Source of the DNA: Dryas octopetala
Taxonomy: Eukaryota; Streptophyta; Magnoliopsida; Rosales; Rosaceae
Assembly: GCA_963921425.1 (NCBI GenBank)
Contig: OY992832.1
Coordinates: 15,660,835-15,724,834 of the forward strand
Direction of reading: 5' to 3'
Length of the DNA: 64,000 nucleotides
Below are positions 34,939-45,253 of this stretch, piece after piece. Below the pieces are notes generated by a model that saw nothing but the letters and a program-made list of their open reading frames with translations, was not told where the DNA came from and ran no database searches. Position 1 is the stretch's first letter. Each line of letters begins with the position of its first letter. A program made the translations under genes and the position numbers.

Positions 34939-35168
34939 TTTTTGGAATTCTTTTTTTCATGCACGAAGATGTTTTCGTATAGGGTATAGCTAAATTATTA
35001 AAAAGCCTTACATTTATTATCTATCTACATATGTCTAATAACTTAATTTGGTGCACAATTATTTGACTATTTGTAGGACAAACATTTCCAGAATCTTATT
35101 AACATCTACGCAGCAGCATTAATTACTACCACAAGTAAAGCAGACGAGGAGCTTAATTGTAGATTATT

Positions 35169-35303
35169 TCAGAGCACTGCACTTGCATCCATCTCCAAAA
35201 TAACTCTATCCATCCCCAAGTCGCTAGCCAATTGAAGTCCCATAGCAGCTGCGAGTAGCTCAGTTGCCTTAGCTGAGCATGAGCCAAAAATTTGCCACAT
35301 TCC
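35169..35303 (-). pseudogene. Orphan RNase H (RVT_3-type) fragment
   Basis: The minus strand encodes MWQIFGSCSAKATELLAAAM then GLQLASDLGMDRVILEMDAS before a TGA at 35169. The A-x-E-L-x-A-x-x-x-G-L-x-x-A pattern and the I-x-E-x-D strand are those of the RNase H-like domain of plant LINEs and of the many small host RVT_3 proteins. No upstream or downstream partner domains are present. Confidence 0.6.
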
Positions 35304-35563
35304 TTGAATTCCAAATCCCCCAGCACAGATAAGCAAAAGTGTAATACTTTTACTTTGAATTCATTATTAATCCAATTTAATTATAACAAGTAAGAAATTG
35401 CATGTGATTTACAAAAACATGAATACATAATATTATTAGAAAACATAAATTAACGTGTAAGGATGAAAAATTCACCGAAACATTATTCAAAACTAGAAAG
35501 GTAATCCACAAGACATCATACGTGCGTAGATTAGACATTTCACAAACACATGCATCTACATGA

Positions 35564-37379
35564 TCAATTGTGAAGGCGATAGGAAGGAATGGCCATTAGA
35601 TGCTTGGCCCTTGGAACAGTCAACCCAAACGCCTCTGACATGTCCAACTCACTTGGCAACAAGTTATCGGGAAGCTCCCAATCAAAACAATGCACGAGTT
35701 GGGCCAAAACTAGCTGGACCACAGTAAGGCCCAGTTGAATTCCGGGGCACCGTCTTCGGCCCGCCCCGAATGGAATAAGCTGAAAGTGGTTCCCCCGAAG
35801 ATCTATGTTGCTACCTACAAACCTTTCCGGTATGAATTTATCCGCATCGGTCCAAGCACGAGGGTCTCTCCCAATGGCCCATGCATTTATGATGACGCGT
35901 GAGTTTTTGGGTATGTGGAAGCCATTGATAGTGCAGTCTTCAATGGATGCATGGGGGACCAAGAGTGGGGCCACTGGGTGTAGCCTTAAGGTTTCCTTGA
36001 TTACCATGAACAAGTAGTCCAAGTTTTCTAGGTCTGATTCCTCCACCATTCTCTCCATGCCCACTACGTTCTCTAACTCTTTTTTGACCTTCTTCATTAT
36101 CTGTGGATTCTTGATGAGCTCGGAGAGTGCCCACTCTATGGTTGTTGCTGATGTGTCCATTGAGGCAAAAAGCATGTCCTGCAAACAAATTCACCATTTT
36201 TGAATGTAGTACTTGTTAGTGGACCAAAAATTTAAATTGTTATAGACAAAATGTTAAGTGATATATAAATAGGAGATAAAAGATTATAGGTTTCAACTAG
36301 GACTTATTAGAATAAGAGCAAAAGTACGTACGCGATAGACCACTATAGGTGATCTATACTCATGTGACACATGACCTACATATACCCTACCTGTAAGTGA
36401 GCTTAGAGGTAGTAATTAACAATGTAGTATAAAAAATGCATATACATCTAGCATTACTTATGTGAAAAACAAATGTAATTCTGTGTATAGACATTACCAA
36501 AATTATGGCTTTGATATTGGAGCGTTCAATCTTGTATTCAGATTCTTCAGATCCCATGATGTCCAACATGACATCAACAAAGTCCTTGGTCCTTTTCTCT
36601 CCTTTAATATCATTCCTAGCTTGAAGATGGTCTTCGATGATTTTCTCAAAAAAAACGTCAAACACCTTGTTAACAGCCTTCATGCGCTTAGTGAACCCTT
36701 GAAGATCAAGTGGAGCAATAAAAGGAATGTAATCACCCATGTTAGGAGCAGATGCCAATTGCATACCCTCTTGGATCCAACTCTTGAAACCCCTCTCATC
36801 AAACTCTTCATCCCTGTACTTCTTCCCAAACACCATCCGGCAGCTCATGTCCTCACTCAGAGACGAGACCTTGTGGCTGAGATCCACAGGAACATGTTCA
36901 TTTGCACGCTCTCGAATAGAGTCCACTAAGAGAGCAACCTCTTCTCTCCTCATAGACTTGAATGAGCTGATTTTTTGGTTGCTGAGTAGTTCGAGTGTGC
37001 ACATCTTGCGCATGTCACGCCAATAAGCGCCGTACTTGGAGAAACTCATGGTTCTTTGCCCATAAGCAATATGTTTTGCGCCTTCGTGAGGTGGCCTACT
37101 TGCAAATACAAGGTCGTGGGTCTTGAGGAACTTCTCGGCTGCGTCAGGGGATGAGATAACAATGGTGCGCGTAAGGCCTAAGTGCATATGTATGATATTG
37201 CCATATTTTTGGGCCAGGCGATGGAGATCCTTGTTAGGGAACTTCCCTAGCAAGTGGAGGCTTCCGAAAATCGGAAACCCTCTTGGACCAGGAGGCAATT
37301 TCTTCTTGTTCCTGGTGTTCCATGCTTGCAGGACATAGACAAGTGCAAGCAGTCCAATTATTGCCCAAATCCAACCCAT
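35564..37379 (-). CDS. Cytochrome P450, CYP71 clan, CYP736A-like
   Basis: Two exons: ATG 37379 to 36498 (294 codons) and 36178 to 35564. The 319-bp intron (36497-36179) has GT and AG ends in phase 0, joining ...[11 protein letters not shown] to [13 protein letters not shown]. The product is about 498 residues, full length for the family. Visible features are an N-terminal membrane anchor ([16 protein letters not shown]), the LPPGPRGFP hinge, WRDMRKMC helix C, the I-helix DTSATT, the K-helix ETLR, PERF, and the heme loop [10 protein letters not shown] with the Cys thiolate. It is anchored in the ER and takes electrons from a P450 reductase. CYP736 relatives include defence-associated enzymes, but the substrate cannot be inferred. 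The intron position is the one conserved in A-type P450s. An upstream in-frame ATG at 37433 would add 18 residues before the anchor and is less likely. No defects were seen. Confidence 0.93.
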
Positions 37380-37526
37380 GACTCTATATATGCAGCTAGC
37401 TAAGTTAATTAAGCTCTGTATAAGTGTTCTCAAATGGTACGTTGAACTAGCAAAGTGTTTAAGGGAGGTCTCTATTGCACTATTAATACAAAGAAGGTTG
37501 TTGTTTCTTTTGTGATTGAATGCTTG

Positions 37527-37537
37527 TTTATATAGGA
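37527..37537 (-). promoter_or_regulatory. Putative TATA box of the P450 gene
   Basis: The minus strand reads cctatataaac about 150 bp upstream of the ATG at 37379, a normal plant distance for a leader of about 115-120 nt. Predicted from sequence only. Confidence 0.55.
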
Positions 37538-37539
37538 TG

Positions 37540-39002
37540 GTTTCTTGAAAAAAGTAAAGAAAATGTGTACATTAGAAAATAGAGAATTAGGGAAATTCCA
37601 GTCAAATTTATATCTCTTTCATTAACTTTGACTAGTTGTCAACACACCTACTTTTCATATTTATATTTCCTAATCAGTGTTTTTTATAATGCAGATTTTA
37701 TAAATCTCTTTTATGCCCTCAACCCTCTGTCAAACTTTTTTTTTTTATTTGACTATTTATTGTTGGTAACTAATATTATTGCTTCCTAAATCTTTGGTGC
37801 TTTTAATGTTCATAATTCATTGTTTGGACTTTTATTATTTTTAAATTTCAAATATGAATTTTTCATAAACTTCTAACCAACTTACACTAATAAAATTAGA
37901 ATTATGTAATAAGTAATAATCTACAAAATATTCTTCAACACGCCTACAATAAGTAAATATAATGAACCTACCTAAAATTATCATAAACAAATAAATAACC
38001 TACAACAAAAAGAACAAATATTTGTATTAAAAATAATCTAAGGAACCTATATGAATTATTCAATAAGAACTTACGTTACCATAATTCAATAAAGAACCTA
38101 CATTGAATAAAAATGCTCATGGCAAAAAAAAAAAAATGTTATAGAGAACCTACATCAAAATCATTAAATAAGAAACTTACATTACAATTATTTAATAAGG
38201 AAGCTACATTTAATGACAATACAATAGTTAATACACCTGCACCATCAGACAAAAAAAAAATCCTACAACATAAAAACTCACATATCTCAAATAAAATGAA
38301 AAACTCACATATCTCTAATTAAAAAAAAAAAACTCATATATCTATTAATTTCCATATTTAAATATGAATAACCATAATTCTAGTAATTTAATTAATGATT
38401 TGCTATAGGTTAGTAATTTGAATCTGAAATCAACATCAATTACATAGAGTGGCACTATTTCCACCGGCCCCCTCAATCTTATTTTCCAACCCACCTTATT
38501 TCCACACCCTCCATTGAATTTTAAATTTTTTTAATCTACTCATCTCACCCCCATTATTCCAAAACTACCCCTACCCTTTCTCCATCCTTTTCCTTCTTCC
38601 CCCAACCTAACACTAATCCTAAACCTAGAAAAATTAAGAATAAAAAGCTAACACGACATCAGCAAAAAATTATGCACGAGTTTTGCACAAATTACCAATT
38701 AACGAAGTTCTAATCTGTAATTCTAGTTAGCAGCCCCTAAAAAGTATAAATTATTTACTAATACTAATCATCACTTAATTGTCATATCAATATGTATATA
38801 TATATATTCTAATTGGGTTGGATAATAATATGGAGATTAAGAGCACTCGTTGTGCTTAGTTTGATGAAGAATCAAGTATTCTAACTATGCTAGGAAAATT
38901 TATGTACGTGCAAAATTTTGACATTGAATATCGCAACTTTAATCCTTACTTTTTGTTAATTGCAATTTTAATCCATACATTTAAGATATTATGGTTCTGA
39001 AA
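37540..39002. other. AT-rich intergenic DNA
   Basis: The stretch 37930-38340 carries repeated gaacctac(a/c)-t-aata words and A-runs, a weak degenerate array. The remainder has no recognised gene, TIR pair or RNA. Confidence 0.5.
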
Positions 39003-39920
39003 TATGTAGCCAATTTTCGAGATAATTGAGAAGTACGTAGGAGTGCTGCAATGCCATGGAAGATGGGTTGCCATGGCAGTCAAACATGACAGCTTGAGTT
39101 TTCTTTATTTTTTTAGCATGTCCCTTTTAGTAATTTTATTAAGAGCTTAAATTGTAATTATTGTTTTTACAAAAAAGGGGTGGGATAATAGAATTGATGG
39201 GTGAGAATAGTACCACTTATTACTTAATGGCAAAACTCATATATAATAGGAAAATAATGAATTATTGTTATCTTACATGGCATAAAATTTTAAATATGAA
39301 TTTTAGCTATTAAAAAAATAATAATTGTGTTACACTCTATAAAAAAATTATAATTTAAAGGGTTAATATCTAAATATCCCATTAGAAAACAGTAATGCTA
39401 CACTTACCACATTTTTATACCACAATTTCATATCATCTTACATGACATTCATATATTGGACACTAAAAATTAAAAAATAAAACATAAAAAAGAAAAATGA
39501 GATAATTTCATACCATCTTACATGACATTCATATATAGCCAATTTTCGAGATAATTGATAAGTGCGTAAGAGTGCTGCAATGCCATGGAAGATGGGTTTC
39601 CATGGCAGTCAAACATGACAGCTTGAGTTTTCTTTATTTTTTTAGGCATGTCCCTTTTAGTAATTTTATTAAGAGCTTAAATTGTAATTATTGTTTTTAC
39701 AAAAAAAGGGTGGGAAAATGGAATTGATGGGTGAGAATAGTACCACTTATTACTTAATGACAAAACTCGTATATAATAGGAAAATAATGAATTATTGTTA
39801 TCTTACATGGCATAAGATTTTAAATATGAATTTTAGCTATTAAATAAAAAAGGAATGGTGTTAAACTCTATAAAAAAAATTAATTTACAGGGTTAATATC
39901 TAAATATATATCCCATTAGA
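39003..39920. repeat. Direct duplication of ~385 bp, offset 529 bp
   Basis: 39009-39390 and 39538-39920 share a long co-linear block (gccaattttcgagataattg, ggagtgctgcaatgccatgg or agagtgctgcaatgccatgg, ggcagtcaaacatgacagct, aatagtaccacttattactt, gggttaatatctaaatat). Differences are few, so the duplication is fairly recent. The spacer repeats catcttacatgacattcata at about 39432 and 39513. No coding content. Confidence 0.85.
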
Positions 39921-40484
39921 AAACTAACATTTGTTTAAAGAACTTAGAAAACTAGGGAAGCGTAGTTGGTATCATCCTCGATGGAGACCAATTCAAGTTT
40001 GGTCTCTGACGTATATACTCACATATATCGACCTCAGTTTAGTCATTTTCTAGTTTAAAATAAGTTGAGTTTCGTTATATGTTGTCGGCAAATAGATCGG
40101 GTACTAGGCGACTTTAATTATATATATTCCTCACCTGTGACTATGTGAGTGCAGTTTTTTATTTTTCCGTACTTGTTGTCTTGGAGTGCGTCATTTGCGG
40201 TCATCAAAGTCCTTGTTCTTTTCTTGACCTTAGAAAATAATTATACATACCGCACTGTACTAGAAAGTGATCCTCATTATTCTCTTGTTGAAGTTCAATT
40301 TACATTTATAACACATCATGCGTGAGGCAAGACACAAGAAGTTTTTGGATGCACAGTGAGTTGTGATGGCTCTTTGGGATCGAGTGTCGACTACTTTGAA
40401 TGCTTTAATGGCTGAGGGTGCTTTAATTCGTTGAAGAAACCAAGACGTTGTTTCGTGCTTTCTCTCTCTCTCTCTCTCTCTCTC
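39921..40484. other. Intergenic DNA ending in a (CT)n microsatellite
   Basis: No gene is supported. A (tc)13-type tract occupies about 40459-40484 and abuts the next inverted-repeat element. Confidence 0.5.
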
Positions 40485-41639
40485 GACCAATATTTTGACA
40501 CCTGTTCCACTTACTTAACACCAATTAACAGCCACTTAAATTCTGTTATCTCAAAATAATTTTAAAAATTAATTTTTTGTTTGGGCTGATTTTTAAAAAT
40601 TAATTAAATGAAAGTAACAAACGTGTTTCAAATTTTCAATTCACTCCCAAGTCCCAACCTTCTTCCTCTTCTAATTGTTTTTTTTTTTTTGTCTGAGTCA
40701 TTTTCTTTTCTCTTCATTGTTCTCCAATGAAAGAAGAAAGCTACCAAAAAATTAAAAAAGAAGAAGAAAGCTTTTTGTACTCCAGCAGTCTTCTCACTTT
40801 CAGAAGAAAGCTCTAGCATGTTTATTTTTGAAACAAATTGGAAACAAATTGTTCTTTTAATAATTTAATATGAGAGGATGTTGTTGATAGTGTAGCTGAT
40901 TATAAGAAGCCTTCATTAAATGACATTCATGAAACAGTTTGCAGTTTGGTTTTAGAAAGATTTAAACTATATAGTTCATTTTTTTATTTGGTTTTGCAAT
41001 GGTATTTGCATTCAGGCTTTTAAAAACAAGTGGTGCCTGAATGGAGGATTGGGATAAAAAAATAATTCGATGTCTTTCTCACATACAAATTCGACATGGC
41101 TGTAAGCTGAAAACACTGCCGGACTTCATGTGGAAGACACCACTGTAGGAATTGGACATCTCATGAAAGATTACAAAACAGAAAGAGGCAGAGAGTGGCC
41201 AAAGATTTCTCACACCGCAAACATCAAAAATTCAAAATTAATCAAAGATGATGATTGGGTCCAACATGATGATTAATTAAGTTCGGATTTAAAGAAAGAA
41301 GGCACAATTTCGATTCATCCAGAAAGATGATGAAACCGACTTGCAAGAACAGAGAAGAACTAATGATGTGGACTCTGTAAAAAAGAAGAAGAAAGCTCTC
41401 CAAGTGCCTTCCATCTCACTTAATTTCTTGCAGCCTGCTCATGGATCTAGCCCAAAAGGAAGAGGAAGGGACTCAGACCCAAAAAGAACAGATAAAAGGA
41501 AGTGACTTTGGAGTGAAACATATTTGATATTTTTCTATTTAATTAATTTTTTATTTTATTTGGAGAGAAGAAGAGATAACAGAGTTTAAATGGCTATTAA
41601 TTGGTGTTAAGTAATGGAACATGTGTCAAAATATTGGCC
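40485..41639. mobile_element. Non-autonomous DNA element with ~65-bp terminal inverted repeats
   Basis: The left end reads gaccaatattttgacacctg, ttccacttacttaacaccaa, ttaacagccacttaaa, ctgttatctc. The complement of the right end reads ggccaatattttgacacatg, ttccattacttaacaccaat, taatagccatttaaa, ctgttatctc. The arms agree over about 65 bp with few changes. The 1155-bp interior has no recognised transposase; pyrimidine/purine-rich tracts at 40670-40800 make spurious frames. No TSD was found, because the left flank is a CT microsatellite. Confidence 0.75.
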
Positions 41640-41669
41640 AGGGACAGGGAGGGACAGGTAAAATGGGGA

Positions 41670-42070
41670 CACTGGATTTGGACTCCCTCCTAGGTACCCC
41701 AAGGTCAGCTCATTCTTCAAAATCACAAATTTGATAATGTCGACACATAATTAGAATCGTTTACTTTTTAGATAACTTATTATAGATTATCTCTACAAAA
41801 AATCAACTCAATCGAAAATCGTTTAGTTATATAACTGTTGCTGATTAAATAAAAAGAACAATGATTTAGATCAAAATGTCACTCTTTAATCGAAAATTAT
41901 CGATTTTTTATTTATTTAATTAATAACAATTATATAACCAAACGATTTCTGATTAATTTAATTTTTTACATAAATAATTTTTATAGGTTATTTAAAAAGT
42001 GAATAATTTCGATCATATACGACATTATCGAAATCAGAATTTGAAGGGTGAGGTGACCCAAGTACTGTTC
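41670..42070. mobile_element. Foldback MITE, copy 1
   Basis: The two halves are inverted copies of each other (left aaaaaatcaactcaatcgaa ... gttatataactgtt; right, complemented, ...aaaaaattaaattaatcaga ... ggttatataattgtt). The ends resemble gtacccnaaggtcanctca. It is closely related to the element at 43388-43813. The outer edges and TSD are not clear here. Confidence 0.7.
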
Positions 42071-43387
42071 TATATTATATTATATACGCTATGTTTGCAA
42101 TCAGGTGGCCCCTACTATTGCCAGAAAGTCATTGGTGTCTCCTGATTAACATGTTATGCTAGCTAGCATATTGTTATATTTTACCATATTGTTAATTAAA
42201 TCACACATTTGAATAAGATTAATAAGTTAATAGTTTTTAATTATATTGTTATATTTTTTAATTATAATAGTTTTTTTTGTTATATTTGAACTCTTAACTT
42301 ATCCTAATCTCAATATACTTTTCTCCTTAATCCCTTATTTTGGTAGCCCCAATAGTAAAGATGGATAGGGTAAAAAATTAGGATTATGAGAGGTCAAAAT
42401 TCAATTCCCTTTAATATAACTAAAACATATGTTTTTTCTCTTTCTCACCACTTGGCTGGCTAGCATCAAGGACTTATAGTAAGAAAAAAAAAATTCCGGA
42501 CATGTATAAACATATATAACTTGAAGCAATTACATATCATAATCATCTTCCTCTGTTCCTCAAACGATCACCCAAGTACATAATTAAATTGGCCATTACA
42601 TATTATTACATAAAGGAAAATGATTAACATGAATACACACATGTTAAATTGTACGTGATTGGCTAGTATGTTAAAAATAATTATATATAATAAAAAATTA
42701 TGATTAAACATTAGACTAATATCTATTTTTAGTCAAGGCATGGACCAAAATCTTTTTGACTAGATCACAAATCTAGTCCGAAATAGAGGTCTTATTGTTC
42801 TGGATAAGTCTCAACATCAATGCATGTGATCTTTGAAAATTCCCCTAGCCTAGCATAATCCTTTCCTTTTTTTAAGTTCAATGTACATTTTCAAACATCA
42901 TGCGTCTTTTAAAGTGTCTTAAACAAATTTTGATTCGGTTTGTTTAGTATTAAGGTTATACTACCATCATTTGGTCAAAAAAAGGTTATACTACCATCTT
43001 GTTATTTAAATTAACCAAAATACGATCAATGGTTCAAGTTTATAGTATGATAATAAAATTATGCTTTTGTTACATTAATTAGAGAGATCGAATTCTTAAC
43101 ATCTATTTTTCTACTCTCTCATTATTTGGTATACTAGCCTTAATACTTGATGGAAAAAACAAAAAAGAAAAAAAAAACAAACAAAGAAAATTCCTACATG
43201 TATAAACATAACTCGAAGTAATTACCTGTCATGTATATATGTTTCTTTGTTTCTCAAACGATCACCCACCCAAGTCTATATTAAATTGGTCATTATTAGA
43301 AAGAAAATGATAGAAAATTAAATGAATACATGTTAAATTGTAATTAATAGTTTAAAGAATCATGTATATGATTGGGGCATTCGAGAA
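42071..43387. other. AT-rich intergenic DNA with a ~170-bp duplicated block
   Basis: The block at 42495-42660 (catgtataaacatat, ctcaaacgatcaccca, aaattggccatta, acatgttaaattgta) recurs at 43196-43345 with moderate divergence, an offset of about 700 bp. No genes were recognised. Confidence 0.6.
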
Positions 43388-43813
43388 GGACATTACTTGG
43401 GTCACCCTTTGGGGGTACTCCAAGGTCACCCCATTCTCTAAACTTGCAATTTTAGTAATAGCGGTGCATGATCGGAACCGCTCACTTTTTAGATTACCTA
43501 TTATAGATCATCTCTGCAAAAAATCAACTCAATCGGAAATCGTTTGGTTATATAACTGTTGTCGATTAAATAGAAAAAATTAACGGTTTTGTCAAAAAAT
43601 CACTATTTAATCGAAAACCATCAATTTTTTCTACTTAATTGACAACATTTATATAACCAAAATATTTCTAATTGATTTAATTTTTTGCAGAGATGATTTT
43701 TAATATATTATCTAAAAAGTGAACGGTTTCGATCATGTACTGTCATTGCCGAAATCAGAATTTAAAGGAGTGAGGTGACCTTAGGGTACCCTAGGAGTGA
43801 CTCAAGTACTCTC
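43388..43813. mobile_element. Foldback MITE, copy 2, with 10-bp TSD
   Basis: 426 bp made of two roughly 200-bp inverted arms. The left runs tacttgggtcaccctttggg ... ctctgcaaaaaatcaactca. The right, complemented, runs tacttgagtcactcctaggg ... ctctgcaaaaaattaaatca. Flanking direct repeats cattcgagaa occur at 43378-43387 and 43814-43823. A 9-11 bp TSD with long TIRs suggests a Mutator-type foldback element. RNA from it would fold into a long imperfect hairpin. Confidence 0.8.
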
Positions 43814-43823
43814 CATTCGAGAA

Positions 43824-45060
43824 ACCTTGAAGGTTTCAAAATGCAATAATGGCCTTCCATTTTGTTTGTATTTGTGGTTGCTTAGCTTAAGGCAACCACG
43901 TGCATGCTTTTTTGCTTCAAGTCATTGCCTTAGTGTTGTTCTATGTATAGCTAGTTCAACTCATTGCTTCAAATTAGACTGAGTTACATATTATGTCTTT
44001 AAATAGTATAATAATCTCTCATAATGTACTAAATTTTACCTAATAAACTTCAATAATCTCTAATAAACACTAAATTTTTGAAAAAAAAATTATTAGTCAA
44101 AAACACAATTGTTTATCACGAAGAGTCCAGGTTCACAAATTATAAAACATTGAAAATTAAGTCCCCAAAGTTTGAAATCACTTTTTCCACCTTTAGACAA
44201 AAAGAAGAAAATACAATATTAAGGATTACCTATAGCTCTTGGGTTAGTCCAAGCTAGTGGTGAAAGTGGGTGAGATAAGGTTACGATTAGGTTACAAAAA
44301 AATCAAAAGGGTCTGGTGATTGTCTTTTCCCTTCTATTTATTAGTTCATGGTTCAATTCTCTACAAATACAACTAAAAAACTAAGTGTTAATTATGTGAA
44401 TAATGTTTAATTTTAAATATTTTAATTAGAAAGCTAAAAGTATGAAATTTACGAGTCGAACTCTTAACCAGTTAACATGTGTTTTGGTAAATTAATAATA
44501 TCACATGATGATGTTACGCTTACATAAAAACTTACTAATTAGCTTTATTGTTGGAGCATGCCAAATTTCAAGTTTAGCTTATATTTTGAGGCAAAATCGA
44601 CAAAATATACATATATATATATATATGCATAGGGGCCTTCTTTCATGAGCATTCGGGTCATCAAGATCTAGTCTATATTCGAATGCTATATGGCGATACA
44701 TAATGCCAATCTTATATCATAACGTCTTTATACAATGATACATGATGCTCATTGTATACAAAAATGTTTTCATGCATATATATAAGATGCGCATTATGTA
44801 TCGCCGTATAAGAACGTTAAAATGAGCATTATGAATTGTCATATAGTATCCAGGTGCGGATCAGGTCCTTACAACCTGAGCGTTGATGTGAGAATTTTCA
44901 TATATATATAAAGGAAAAATGAAGGTAGATTACAAAGTTTCTAAACTTTATATAAATAGAAACTTTGTATAAATACTTGACCCAAAAAAAAACTTATATG
45001 TAAAAAATAAAAATTCCCCTCATCATTTGATTAAAAAAAAAAAACCAGTGTAGACCACAG
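43824..45060. other. Intergenic DNA; includes a small inverted-repeat unit
   Basis: A perfect 15-bp inverted pair, ggcgatacataatgc (44692-44706) and gcattatgtatcgcc (44791-44805), lies inside a roughly 300-bp TA-flanked segment (44600-44910) that looks MITE-like. A TATA-like ctttatataaatag at about 44943-44956 could serve the PPR gene 300 bp downstream. No other gene was recognised. Confidence 0.45.
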
Positions 45061-45253
45061 TCAGATCTCCCCCTGTTTCTTCTCATCTGCTTTCGCACTT
45101 CACAGACCCCAAACTCAAACCCAAACCCAGCCACAGACCCACTTCCCAACTCAAATCCATCGAGTATCATTGTTCTGGTTGGTCCACCATGCTCCTCCTT
45201 CAGAACCTCCTCTCCCTCTAAAATCTAAATTCACCCACACCCACCAAACCACA

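Noticed and set aside
36462..37026. Plus-strand frames across the P450 exon
   Set aside because: Antisense shadows of exon 1.
37380..37433. Upstream ATG of the P450 (18 extra residues)
   Set aside because: It would put a non-hydrophobic leader before the membrane anchor; family members start at the MGW-type position.
45170..45253. Upstream extension of the PPR protein
   Set aside because: The frame begins with TTG, not ATG. The ATG at 45254 gives a proper transit-peptide start.
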